DNA of 43,326 bases from positions 1 through 43,326 of the forward strand of contig MDVR01000009.1 of assembly GCA_001940725.1 (NCBI GenBank). Reading direction: 5' to 3'. The notes beneath the pieces were generated by a model, which ran no database searches, was not told the origin of the DNA, and saw only the letters and a list, made by a program, of their open reading frames with translations. Positions 1 to 8,896 of this stretch are shown here, one piece after another; the first letter of the stretch is position 1; each line of letters begins with the position of its first letter. This DNA is from Candidatus Heimdallarchaeota archaeon LC_2 (GTDB lineage Archaea > Asgardarchaeota > Heimdallarchaeia > Heimdallarchaeales > Kariarchaeaceae). A program made the translations under genes and the position numbers.

Positions 1-579
1 AACAGTCATCAAGGTCGCAATAATTCCAATTTGAAATATTCCCCAAACTACATCTGATTCCGAGTTCTCTATTGAGATTAATGGATTAACAATAATACCG
101 AGAATTATCGCAATAATTGGTGGGAAAGTTAGAATTTCGCTAATATTTTCTTTTTTCATTGATATTCCTGAAATTGATAGTCCTACAGTATTTCTTAATA
201 TTATTGCAGTCGCCAGAAATATACTAGCCGCACCTAACGCATCTGGTGAAAAAGCAAATATTATTGGATATGGGAAATTTAAACCATTTGAAAACGATGA
301 AGTGCATAATTCTGCAGACGTTGGGGGTTCTTGATTTGACTGTTTTGCAATAATTTTCGGTGTAACTACACCAATAATTGTTACTAATAATGCGCCAATT
401 ACCGGAAATAACCAATCAAATCCCTTTAGTTCAATATTGATAATCGAGACAAATATGAGTATTGGTGTAAAGAAATTAATCGTTAATTTTACAAATGAAT
501 CTTTATGTTTTCCTAAGGGTGATAAAATCCAAATATATCCTAAAGCTATTCCAAAGTAAATAATCAGTGTATCCTGCAT
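1..579 (-). CDS. AEC-family (auxin efflux carrier-like) membrane transporter, C-terminus cut off by window edge
   Basis: An open frame of 193 codons begins with ATG at 579 (complement) and runs off the left edge without a stop. The protein is strongly hydrophobic with about five membrane segments. It has an early FFTPILIF stretch, a central SFSNGLNFPYP segment and a later ASIFLATAIILRNTVGLS segment. This order matches the N-terminal half of Mem_trans/AEC permeases, which export organic anions or related solutes through two five-helix halves. The N-terminal half is present and the second half lies outside the window. It is transcribed divergently from the Rossmann protein at 799. The substrate cannot be predicted. 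The family call is by pattern recognition and is fairly confident. Confidence 0.7.
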   Translation of the reverse strand, partial: MQDTLIIYFGIALGYIWILSPLGKHKDSFVKLTINFFTPILIFVSIINIELKGFDWLFPVIGALLVTIIGVVTPKIIAKQSNQEPPTSAELCTSSFSNGLNFPYPIIFAFSPDALGAASIFLATAIILRNTVGLSISGISMKKENISEILTFPPIIAIILGIIVNPLISIENSESDVVWGIFQIGIIATLMTV

Positions 580-771
580 TATTTCAAATATCACTGAGAT
601 TTGAGTTGCCAATTAATTTTACTTTATTTTTAATCAGTTTAAAATTTGTGTAATTACGATGAGATTTTAATCTTCTGACTGTAAAAATCAATAGAATGAT
701 ATCTCTTATAATATCAACTAAATCTAATTGTTTCATTTCCCCATTTCATTACAACCATCATACGTAAGTTT

Positions 772-780
772 TTTTTATAA
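772..780 (+). promoter_or_regulatory. TATA box of a probable leaderless promoter
   Basis: The run TTTTTATAA is centred about 23 bp before the GTG start at 799. No Shine-Dalgarno sequence lies between them, so the transcript probably starts at or next to the start codon. Confidence 0.4.
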
Positions 781-798
781 GATGACAATTAAATATCA

Positions 799-2124
799 GT
801 GAGACATGTAATCCTAGGTTCTGATACACCGATGGGGGCTTCAATCCTACGAGTACTAGTGTCATTAGGGGATCAAGAAGTAGTTTGTTGCAACCCAGAT
901 GGAATTATACCAACAGATGTACCAACAACTAATATTATTACTTTCAATGTTGATATTCGAAAGAAAAATATGCTTTCAGCTGTTCTTAAAAAAGATGATA
1001 TCGTTTACAATGCTCAATTACTAGATAATGAGGATCTTATTTCTAATAATTTAATTGATCTTCATGTTCAAGGTTTAATTAATCTCTTGAATGTGGGAAA
1101 TGAAAAAGAAGTTAAGAAAATAATCTCATATTTACCTCAAAAAATCTCCTGGGAGGTTCCATTAGATGCGGATGAGGATACCGTACTAATTCCTTCAACG
1201 GAGTATCAAAAATCCTTGCTAACAACTCTATCAGTTGCAGAACACTATATGGAGAATAAATATTATGATATTTTGAATTTAGAAAAAGAACCTTCACAAA
1301 TTGAAGTGAACGATAAATCTGAGGAAATTGAAGATCTTAGGACTGAAACAACTGAAGATTTTGAAGAACATGTAACTGATGAAAAATTATCAGGAGGCCC
1401 TCCCTCACTGGATTCTACAAAAACACCCGAACTGGGGTTACCTAATTTAGGTCCTTCATTAGACCCAAATGGTTCAGAAGATAATGGAATCAATATCGAA
1501 ATTAATGAAGAAACAAATATTGATGATTCGCCTCTTGACAAAGAAAATAAAGCAATTGAAGAACAGAAATTAAGTTCAAATTCTGAAATTGAAGAAGAAC
1601 TTCCAATATTAGATACCTCAGTTCCATTGGTAATTGCAAGGATGGCTAGATTTTTTGGGCCTTTTGATGAAGGTTTAACAAAGTCATATTGCAAGGCAAT
1701 ACGATTACAAAGAATAAAAGTAATTGGAAAACTGAAAAAGAAGATATCATGGATTAATCCATTAGATGCAGGAAGGGCAATGACCAAAATTGCTGATGAA
1801 AAAGTGTTGCAGAACCAATACAATATTGTTGGTTTTAATGCAACAGTATTGGAATTGCTTGAGGAATTGGGAAAAGTAAATTATTCAAAAACAAAAATTC
1901 GTAAGAAATTTTATTTCACTCGTAGTATACTAATAAGAATCAAATCATTGATTGCTAAAATTGGGTTTATTAAAAGTATCAACTATGAAGAAGTTTATGG
2001 GCGAAATAAAACCCAAGTATATTCTGATAATAGAGCTTTGAAATCATGGGGATGGAAGCCAAAATATGATTTAGGCAAAACATCAAAGGATTCATTAAAT
2101 TGGTATGTAAATCACATTCTATAA
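799..2124 (+). CDS. NAD(P)-binding Rossmann protein, extended-SDR/epimerase-like, with acidic insert
   Basis: This is a 441-residue protein with a GTG start that fits the TATA box at 772-780. The N-terminus has a glycine-rich nucleotide-binding turn (GSDTPMGAS, residues 7-15) after a first beta strand. Residues 277-287 (LVIARMARFFG) followed by Pro match the strand-plus-GP element after the active-site helix of extended SDRs. The C-terminus ends with the substrate-side element GWKPKYDL. The usual YxxxK pair is not preserved: Y136 is followed four residues later by Leu. Catalysis is therefore doubtful and a structural or binding role is possible. Residues about 163-272 form an acidic, Ser/Pro/Glu-rich insert that breaks the fold between a helix and the next strand. 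The gene ends 19 bp from the convergent larB. Confidence 0.65.
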   Translation: MRHVILGSDTPMGASILRVLVSLGDQEVVCCNPDGIIPTDVPTTNIITFNVDIRKKNMLSAVLKKDDIVYNAQLLDNEDLISNNLIDLHVQGLINLLNVGNEKEVKKIISYLPQKISWEVPLDADEDTVLIPSTEYQKSLLTTLSVAEHYMENKYYDILNLEKEPSQIEVNDKSEEIEDLRTETTEDFEEHVTDEKLSGGPPSLDSTKTPELGLPNLGPSLDPNGSEDNGINIEINEETNIDDSPLDKENKAIEEQKLSSNSEIEEELPILDTSVPLVIARMARFFGPFDEGLTKSYCKAIRLQRIKVIGKLKKKISWINPLDAGRAMTKIADEKVLQNQYNIVGFNATVLELLEELGKVNYSKTKIRKKFYFTRSILIRIKSLIAKIGFIKSINYEEVYGRNKTQVYSDNRALKSWGWKPKYDLGKTSKDSLNWYVNHIL

Positions 2125-2143
2125 AATATCCAAAAATTACTCA

Positions 2144-2821
2144 TTACTCAAATAGGTTCAATAGCTTTGCGGCAAATGCGGCTCCACCGAACCCATTATC
2201 AATATTCAACACAGTAATACCTGGTGAACAAGATTGCAATGCGCTTTGTAAAGCTGTAATTCCTTTACCTCCGAAACCATAACCAATTGAAGTTGGTATT
2301 GATACAACTGGTAATTTTGTTTGAGCACTAATTACAGAAAATAAAGCCCCTTCTTGTCCAGCGACAATAATTATTAATTTTATCATTGAATTATTTTCAA
2401 TTTTATCTAGAGCCTCTCGATGTCTGTGGATCCCAGCTACACCTACATCTGAAAATGTCTCTGCATCATAGCCGAAATATCTAAGTAGAAATGTAACCTC
2501 CGTGACTATGTAATTATCCGAAGTTCCAGCAGAAACAATTGCAATCAAGTTTTCTGAATGTAAATTCTGTTTGTATGACCCAATAATTGCTGTTCTACGA
2601 TATTTATCAAAAATAATATCATGATTATATTTCGAACAAAATTTGTCAATGAATAATGCTTGATTTTCACTTAATCTAGTTACTGCAACATTATTATTTT
2701 TTTCAACAGCTTTTATAATTGATTGAGTTAATTGATCGTTCGTTTTTGGCTCAGCCAACACACATTCAGGAATTCCTGTAATCGATTTTCTATGAGCATC
2801 ATGATTTACGATATCAGTCAT
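2144..2821 (-). CDS. larB: LarB, pyridinium-3,5-biscarboxylic acid mononucleotide synthase
   Basis: LarB carboxylates and hydrolyses nicotinic acid adenine dinucleotide, the first step toward the nickel-pincer nucleotide cofactor. The protein carries the PurE-like family signatures: VSAGTSDNYIVTEV in the middle, VAGQEGALFSV, then PTSIGYG and the C-terminal SCSPGITVLNIDNGFGG. I prefer the ATG at 2821 (225 residues) because GGAG lies 10 nt upstream. An ATG at 2830 is in frame, but the same GGAG would be only one base away. With the 2821 start the gene overlaps the end of larC by 8 bp, so the two are translationally coupled. The N-terminus is a little shorter than is usual for bacterial LarB. 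No larE is present in this window. Confidence 0.9.
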   Translation of the reverse strand: MTDIVNHDAHRKSITGIPECVLAEPKTNDQLTQSIIKAVEKNNNVAVTRLSENQALFIDKFCSKYNHDIIFDKYRRTAIIGSYKQNLHSENLIAIVSAGTSDNYIVTEVTFLLRYFGYDAETFSDVGVAGIHRHREALDKIENNSMIKLIIIVAGQEGALFSVISAQTKLPVVSIPTSIGYGFGGKGITALQSALQSCSPGITVLNIDNGFGGAAFAAKLLNLFE

Positions 2822-4010
2822 TATTCTCATTCTCCAATAATTGTTTATTTAATAAAGACTCAACTACGATTGGACTCAGACTTAAATCCTCTGAAATTTT
2901 TCTTATGTCTTCAAACTCTATCTTTGATCTGTATTTACCTTTTTTAATTGTTATAGTAAATTCTTTATCATCTATTTTTACTGTTTGAGTAATGAATTCA
3001 CGTGAACCGAGGTGTCGATCAATTGAATTGATTCTAACACCCAATGTACCTGTTAATTTCATGATTAAATTTGCAATCCTTTCTTCATCATTACTTTTAC
3101 AGATGACCTTTATAGTAAAAGCAGGCCTGCTCTTCTTCATCATAATCGGAAAATAATGAACATCAAGAGCTCCTTCCTTAAGTAATTTTTCTAGAGTATA
3201 TCCTAAGATTTCTGAGCTAACATCGTCTACATTACTCTCAAGCACTGAAATACTAGAATGTTCATTTACAGTTGTTCCAATACGAATACGTAGAAAATTA
3301 CCTCTATCATCCCAAGTTTTCCTCCCAAAACCAAGTGCAGAATCATTCCAGATAACTTGGTGTGAATTTTGAAAATGTAGTTTTAAAGACGCAAGAATGG
3401 AAATACCTGTCGGGGTAGCCGCTTCACCAGGGCTTGGACCAATGCATGTAACCAATTTTGATTTCTCAATTAATTTTGACGTAACTGGAGTAGGGATAGG
3501 TAATATACCATGTGACGTAGATACAGTTCCCTCTCCTAACGCAATTGGTGATATTTGAATGTAATCTAAATTTAATTTATGAATCAAGTAGAAAAATGTA
3601 ATAATATCAATTAATGTATCTGAGGTTCCTAATTCATGAAGATGGACTTCTTTTTTGTTATGTACTAAAATCTCAGACTCAAGAATTAATTCAAAAGCAT
3701 AGATTGTTGCTTTTTTAATTTCAGAACTAATTTGTAACTTATCACATAATGTAAGTATATATGACTTGATTTTTTCATATCCCAAATCATATTCATTATC
3801 AATATTTAACTGGTATCCTTGGAAATCTTGATAATTCTTGGATTGAAGAGTTAAATTAATAGTTTGATTTAATATATCCGAATAAACACTGGAAATATCA
3901 CTCAATATTTCATCAGGGTTATTGAAAAGACCAATAGTGGCTGCGATTAACATATCACCAGCACAACCTGCAAGGCTAACATCTATTGCTAACACATTAT
4001 TTTTTGCCAA
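2814..4010 (-). CDS. larC: LarC, nickel insertion protein for the nickel-pincer cofactor
   Basis: LarC is a CTP-dependent cyclometallase that inserts nickel into the pincer nucleotide. The 398-residue protein has the family signatures GCAGDM near the N-terminus, HLHELGTSDTLIDI about one third in, AATPTGISIL mid-protein, and SNVDDVSSEILGYTLE at the start of the C-terminal domain. The gene is one uninterrupted frame; in some bacteria LarC is made by a programmed frameshift between larC1 and larC2. The start is TTG at 4010, with AT-rich promoter-like sequence just upstream. It is the first gene of a two-gene unit with larB. The acceptor enzyme, a lactate racemase-type LarA, is not visible here. 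Confidence 0.9.
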   Translation of the reverse strand: MAKNNVLAIDVSLAGCAGDMLIAATIGLFNNPDEILSDISSVYSDILNQTINLTLQSKNYQDFQGYQLNIDNEYDLGYEKIKSYILTLCDKLQISSEIKKATIYAFELILESEILVHNKKEVHLHELGTSDTLIDIITFFYLIHKLNLDYIQISPIALGEGTVSTSHGILPIPTPVTSKLIEKSKLVTCIGPSPGEAATPTGISILASLKLHFQNSHQVIWNDSALGFGRKTWDDRGNFLRIRIGTTVNEHSSISVLESNVDDVSSEILGYTLEKLLKEGALDVHYFPIMMKKSRPAFTIKVICKSNDEERIANLIMKLTGTLGVRINSIDRHLGSREFITQTVKIDDKEFTITIKKGKYRSKIEFEDIRKISEDLSLSPIVVESLLNKQLLENENND

Positions 4011-4243
4011 ACTAATGTTAAATATATTTTACATATATTAAAAGTTAAAGAAGGTTATATCTGTAATTTTCGTTATATACGGGAAATGATATTTGATTTA
4101 ATATGATTTTGTGTTGTATAATTATAATAATTCAATCAAATCTTCTTAAGTAAAGCTATTAATATCCAAAATAGATTTAAATATTGGTTTGATTAACTTA
4201 ATAAATATATTAATCAAATAATTTATGGGAGTGAAGTATACAT

Positions 4244-6313
4244 TTGAAAAAAAGAAAATTAACTATCTCAATATTTTTAGTTTCGCTAATCTTAGGAATT
4301 TCAGCAACATATCACGTAGTAGCCGATGATTATGGAGAGTATTATGGGAATAACAGAATGACTATGGAAGAAGTTTCGTTAGTCGTTAGAAATAATTCCG
4401 AGGTTGCTTCATGGTTAGTTAATCACACACTTGATTCCGAAAATATTTGGGGATGGGATGGTTTCTGGACAGTTCAAATGAGTACATATAATCAAACTGA
4501 TTTTTTCTATTTGGAAATTATTGTAAATGATCTTACTCAAAAGGTTTTATCTGTTAGCTATTATTTTGACGAATATAGAACATGGGAGCTGGAGAATTTA
4601 ATTATTGCAAATGCAAGAAATTATCTCTCTCAGCCAGAATTTTTTTCATTATTTGGAGATAATATTCAAAATTTTGATATGTGGATGTTGGGAAATAGTA
4701 AAATTCAATTTAATTATTGGGAAATGGAATATCAGATGTATGGTGAACTGGCATTCACTCATTCATTAAATGGAACACTAAATTTTCAGCTCATTGTGAT
4801 TCAATCAGAAATTTCTTTTGGTAATGCTACATTGAATTTTGACGATGCATTGGCGATTGCAGAAAATACTTACCTTTTTGAAGATTTTAAATCAAATTAT
4901 AGTTTTTACGGGATTAATACAATGGTCGTTCAATACCTAAACTTCGATACACCATACTCTCATTTTCCACCAGGTTATGTAATCCAAATTGAACAAGGTG
5001 CATGGATTGAAGGTGAAATATTGGAATTTGTTGAAGGTACATTTATTGAGAGAACTAATTATGATTTCGGCTTTGAAAGTAGCTATGTTTGGTTTGATAA
5101 TTACAAGAGGATTAATGCGTTTATCAATGGAAGTGATGGAACTGTCTTACAATTAAAAAAGTATTATTTAGATTCTTACGCACATTTTGCAAATCTCGCT
5201 TTGGAAGAACCCGGAGTATCAGAATTAGTAAATGATATGAGAAAGTTCAATGGCAATTTCTATTTGATGTATGAAGATATTTACAGATTAACTATTAATG
5301 ATGAATTTTCACCAGCAAGGATAATTGTTGAAATGAATGTTACTTCTGGGAAAATATTATTTGTTGATTTATTGGTACCAATTCCCCCAACACGTACTGA
5401 ATCAGATATTGTAAATATAGCACTCTCAAATTATGAAATTATAGTTTTGATGCAAAATACAATTGATTTTGATTATTCAATATCTTATGATTTTCAAGGA
5501 ACTTGGCATCTAGAATTTTTTGACAGGATAATGACTGAAGCCTCTGGATCAATAGAAATTGATGATATAAGTGGGGATGTCATTTATTCAAGTGCATGGT
5601 ACAATGATCCACCTAATTTAGAAATTTCTGACGTGATTCAAATTGCCTTGGAAGCCGATTTAAGAGCATTCAACAGGGATCACCTTAATGCACGAATAAG
5701 TATGTTTTTTGATTGGGACCGTAATTGGCAAATTCTTGTTTATGATCCAATCTATGTAGATTCATATATCAAAATAACCGTCGGAGATACCAATCAGGAT
5801 ATAGTATTAATTAAAGATAATACAAATACATTTTCAACGTCAAATGATGTGGACGCTGTGAAAGCCTATATACAAACACTTGATGAATATAAAGAATTTG
5901 AAAACTTAGTAGGCGAAAAATATGAATATATCTATTATCTAGACAATTGGAGAGTGTACTTAGAAAATATCGATTCTGAGAATGTAAAGACTGAAATATT
6001 CTTTTCTTTGGGTGACTCCTCATTTATCATAACTGATAATTATAGTTATGAATATTGGATGAATAGGAATAATCAACGAATATGGCCCGCCGAGCTCAAC
6101 GATTTGTTTGAATATCAGTGGGGTTTTGAACGATTGGATAAGATCCCATATACTCTACTTAGTGATGTAATCGTAGAATATACTCCTACTACGCCATTAA
6201 GCGATGAATCAACCCAAAGTTTGGAATTACCTGCATTTACAATAAGTTTATCAATTTCAATCTTATTCCTAACAACCTTTATTTCTAAGAAATCAACAAT
6301 ATTAAAATCCTAA
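4244..6313 (+). CDS. Secreted, membrane-anchored protein with PepSY-like repeats
   Basis: This is a 689-residue protein with a TTG start, chosen because GGGAG lies about 10 nt upstream and the residues that follow make a good signal peptide (basic MKKRK, hydrophobic stretch, mature part from about residue 28). A single hydrophobic C-terminal segment (from about 660) followed by lysines would anchor it to the membrane. Between them I see about seven degenerate units of 65-90 residues. Each has a helix resembling the PepSY opening (for example TESDIVNIALSN, LEISDVIQIALEA, MTMEEVSLVVRNN), an aromatic strand (TWHLEFFD, NWQILVYDP, NWRVYLEN) and a strand like a PepSY closing hairpin (IDDISGDVIYSS). 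PepSY domains often inhibit or bind peptidases, but no peptidase domain is present. The function is unknown; an extracellular binding role is inferred. A T-run follows the gene. Confidence 0.6.
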   Translation: MKKRKLTISIFLVSLILGISATYHVVADDYGEYYGNNRMTMEEVSLVVRNNSEVASWLVNHTLDSENIWGWDGFWTVQMSTYNQTDFFYLEIIVNDLTQKVLSVSYYFDEYRTWELENLIIANARNYLSQPEFFSLFGDNIQNFDMWMLGNSKIQFNYWEMEYQMYGELAFTHSLNGTLNFQLIVIQSEISFGNATLNFDDALAIAENTYLFEDFKSNYSFYGINTMVVQYLNFDTPYSHFPPGYVIQIEQGAWIEGEILEFVEGTFIERTNYDFGFESSYVWFDNYKRINAFINGSDGTVLQLKKYYLDSYAHFANLALEEPGVSELVNDMRKFNGNFYLMYEDIYRLTINDEFSPARIIVEMNVTSGKILFVDLLVPIPPTRTESDIVNIALSNYEIIVLMQNTIDFDYSISYDFQGTWHLEFFDRIMTEASGSIEIDDISGDVIYSSAWYNDPPNLEISDVIQIALEADLRAFNRDHLNARISMFFDWDRNWQILVYDPIYVDSYIKITVGDTNQDIVLIKDNTNTFSTSNDVDAVKAYIQTLDEYKEFENLVGEKYEYIYYLDNWRVYLENIDSENVKTEIFFSLGDSSFIITDNYSYEYWMNRNNQRIWPAELNDLFEYQWGFERLDKIPYTLLSDVIVEYTPTTPLSDESTQSLELPAFTISLSISILFLTTFISKKSTILKS

Positions 6314-6363
6314 TTCTAGGTTTATTCAACTATCTGTTCGCATATTACTCAATAATTCCATTC

Positions 6364-6372
6364 TTTTTTTTT
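6364..6372 (+). terminator. Poly-T terminator after the PepSY-repeat gene
   Basis: Nine consecutive T residues lie 50 bp after the stop codon at 6313 and before the promoter of the next gene. U-runs are the usual archaeal termination signal. No hairpin is needed or seen. Confidence 0.4.
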
Positions 6373-6435
6373 AAATCTGTAATTGCTCTTAATTGCATAA
6401 TCAATAATATATAATTGCAAGAAAGTAAATGTTCA

Positions 6436-7341
6436 ATGAGTGATTTATCAATTGGTGTGGCTCTAGCTCTTGTTGCTGCAGTCTCTTGGGGGATAAATTC
6501 TCATATAATGAAATTTGCAATGGTGGGTGAGAACCCAATGAGAGCCATTGGGATACGTGCACTTTTTACATTTCCACTCCTTATTATTCTTGTATTATTA
6601 ATAAATGGGATAAAGGGTATAACTATTTATTTTTCAGTTGAGTTAACTCCACTAATTATCTTTACGGCATTATTGATAATTGTAGGTGATGGGTTGTTTT
6701 TATTTGGATTAAAGCATCACGATGTTTCTGTTTTGTTACCTATCGCAAGTGTGTATCCATTTTTCACGGTCATGATACTAATTATATCGAATACTGAGGA
6801 TGTAACCATCTCTACTTTTATTGGGACAATGATTATAATAACTGGTGTCGCTATTGTTACAAGGTATTCTGGAACTGAAGGTGAATTTTCTTTCCATGCT
6901 CTTTTATTAGGTCTTGGGGCTGGTTTTTGCTGGGGTACATCCATTTATTATGTTAGGGTCATACTAGAACATGAAAATACTGAGGCATTTGGCTTGACTG
7001 GAATAAGGACACTTTACATGGGTTTATTTGGATTTATGATTTATTTTTCATCAAGTGAGCAACGAGAAATACAAAAAAATAGACCTATCTCTGAAAAACG
7101 GGCATCTTTAAAATTTCTTGCACTTAGTGGATTGGTGGGGTGGACAATTGGTGCAACTGCATTTTTTGTAGCTGTTCAAAAAATTGGAGCTGCAATTCCA
7201 ACTCCTATAAGTAGTATAAATCCGATAATTGCAAGTATAATTGGTATCAGTTTTGGTTTAGAACAAATTCAGAAAAAACAATTTATGGGTATAATTGTAT
7301 CTGTAATTGGAACAATTGTGATTTTAATATCAGTTTCTTGA
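6436..7341 (+). CDS. DMT-superfamily transporter (two EamA domains)
   Basis: This is an integral membrane protein of about 301 residues with roughly ten hydrophobic helices in two homologous halves, as in EamA/RhaT-type drug/metabolite transporters. The first half opens with GVALALVAAVSWGINSHIMK and the second with LLLGLGAGFCWGTSIYYVR, the same small-residue plus Trp-Gly pattern. Both halves end with the run of small and branched residues typical of the family (PIASVYPFFTVM; PISSINPIIASIIG). A TATA-like element at about 6405-6412 lies about 27 bp before the ATG at 6436, so I chose this start as leaderless. An in-frame TTG at 6415 would add seven residues. The substrate is unknown. Confidence 0.8.
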   Translation: MSDLSIGVALALVAAVSWGINSHIMKFAMVGENPMRAIGIRALFTFPLLIILVLLINGIKGITIYFSVELTPLIIFTALLIIVGDGLFLFGLKHHDVSVLLPIASVYPFFTVMILIISNTEDVTISTFIGTMIIITGVAIVTRYSGTEGEFSFHALLLGLGAGFCWGTSIYYVRVILEHENTEAFGLTGIRTLYMGLFGFMIYFSSSEQREIQKNRPISEKRASLKFLALSGLVGWTIGATAFFVAVQKIGAAIPTPISSINPIIASIIGISFGLEQIQKKQFMGIIVSVIGTIVILISVS

Positions 7342-7410
7342 TATATTTTATTTTCTTCTTCTTGGAATTATTTATTTAATTACGAAATATTATTTTTGCA
7401 ATATTTCTAA

Positions 7411-8748
7411 TTATCTTTTATCTAAGTCAACAAAATCTCTTTTTGTCTCTCCAATATAAATTTGGCGAGGTCTGTGAATCCGTCCACCTGGGGTTTCCAT
7501 TTGCTCTTTCCATTGGGATATCCAACCTGCAACACGACCCATTGTAAACATAACAGTGAACATATCGGTTGGGATTCCTAGTGCTGCATAAAGAACACCC
7601 GAATAGAAATCTACATTGGGATAGAGATTACGTTCTTTGAAGTAGTCATCATTAAGAGCTGCTTGTTCAAGTTCCATTGCAATGTCTAGGAGTGGATCTT
7701 TAATACCTAGGCTGGGTAAAAGCGAAATTGCTGATTTCTTTAGGATCTCAGCACGAGGATCGAAAAATTTGTAGACTCGATGTCCGAACCCCATTAATCT
7801 GAAACCAGAGGCTTTATCCTTAGCTTTTTCAACCCATTTTGAAACTGGATCTCCACTTTCATGAATTTCTGTAAGCATTTGTAATACTTTTTGATTTGCT
7901 AAACCATGTAATGGTCCTGATAATGCACTTACACCAGCGGAGATAGTTGCGAATAGATTTGCCTGGGATGAACCAACCATACGAACAGCTGACGTAGAAC
8001 AATTTTGTTCATGATCTATATGGAGGATTAAAATTAAATTTAATATTGAAGTTAGATTTTTGTGATTTTCATCCAATTTATATTCCTCTGTTGGGACTGC
8101 ATACATCATTCTAAGGAAGTCACCAACATAATCCAAACTGTTATCTGGATAAATATACGGTTGTCCAATGCTCTTCTTATATGAAAAGGCTGCAATAGTT
8201 TTTGTTTTTGCGATTAATCGAATAATATTAAGATGTACATCTTCATTCAACGACGCATCGGGATAATAAGCCCCCATTGAAGCAATCATTGCTTGCATAA
8301 CTGACATTGGGTGTGCATTGGGGGGAAAACCTTCGAAGAACTTAAGCATATCTTGATGTAGGAGTGTGTGCTTTGAAATTGTTTCTTCAAAACTCTTCAA
8401 TTCTTCATTGTTTGGTAATTCACCATATATAACCAAGTAACATACTTCTAAAAATGAACAATTATTTGCCAAATCTTCAATTGGATATCCTCTATAGCGA
8501 AGAATTCCTTTCTCACCGTTTATAAACGTAATTTCTGATTTACAGGAACCAGTATTTCCATAGCCTGGATCAAGAGTAATTATCCCAGTAGATCCTCTCA
8601 ATTTTGCTATATCAATTCCTTTTTCATTCTCGGTTCCTATAATAAGTGGTAATTCAATCTCATTACCGTTATAGATAATTTTTACAGATTCTTTAATTCT
8701 TTCCTCTGAGGTTTGACCGGACATATTAGGCAACGCATCATTTTTCAT
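7411..8748 (-). CDS. gltA: Citrate synthase paralogue 1 (GltA-like, variant active-site loop)
   Basis: This enzyme should condense oxaloacetate and acetyl-CoA to citrate. The 445-residue protein has the N-terminal strand domain of bacterial GltA (DPGYGNTGSCKS, GILRYRGYPIEDLA), which shorter archaeal citrate synthases lack. The catalytic residues appear to be present: His281 in GPLHGLAN, His323 in GFGHRVYK and Asp380 in PNVDFYSG. Two positions differ from the usual pattern: HIDHEQN instead of HADHEQN, and GPLHGLAN instead of GPLHGGAN beside the catalytic histidine. It lies 148 bp downstream of paralogue 2 on the same strand and has its own AT-rich upstream region. The changed loop might alter substrate choice, for instance toward methylcitrate, but this cannot be told from sequence. 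Confidence 0.88.
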   Translation of the reverse strand: MKNDALPNMSGQTSEERIKESVKIIYNGNEIELPLIIGTENEKGIDIAKLRGSTGIITLDPGYGNTGSCKSEITFINGEKGILRYRGYPIEDLANNCSFLEVCYLVIYGELPNNEELKSFEETISKHTLLHQDMLKFFEGFPPNAHPMSVMQAMIASMGAYYPDASLNEDVHLNIIRLIAKTKTIAAFSYKKSIGQPYIYPDNSLDYVGDFLRMMYAVPTEEYKLDENHKNLTSILNLILILHIDHEQNCSTSAVRMVGSSQANLFATISAGVSALSGPLHGLANQKVLQMLTEIHESGDPVSKWVEKAKDKASGFRLMGFGHRVYKFFDPRAEILKKSAISLLPSLGIKDPLLDIAMELEQAALNDDYFKERNLYPNVDFYSGVLYAALGIPTDMFTVMFTMGRVAGWISQWKEQMETPGGRIHRPRQIYIGETKRDFVDLDKR

Positions 8749-8896
8749 AATAAAAATCTAACAATATAATACTATGCATTTGATGATAATTTTCGTAATT
8801 CTGATTTAATAGAACGAAATTATATGAAAAAAGTAGTTAAATGTGAAGTAAATACGGATAATTAAGTAATCGGTATAATTTAAAACAAGCGTTTCC

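Noticed and set aside
1263..1823. A 186-codon open frame antisense to the Rossmann protein gene
   Set aside because: It mirrors the acidic, low-complexity insert of the real gene: Ser/Ile-rich antisense of Glu/Asp-rich codons. No start signal supports it.
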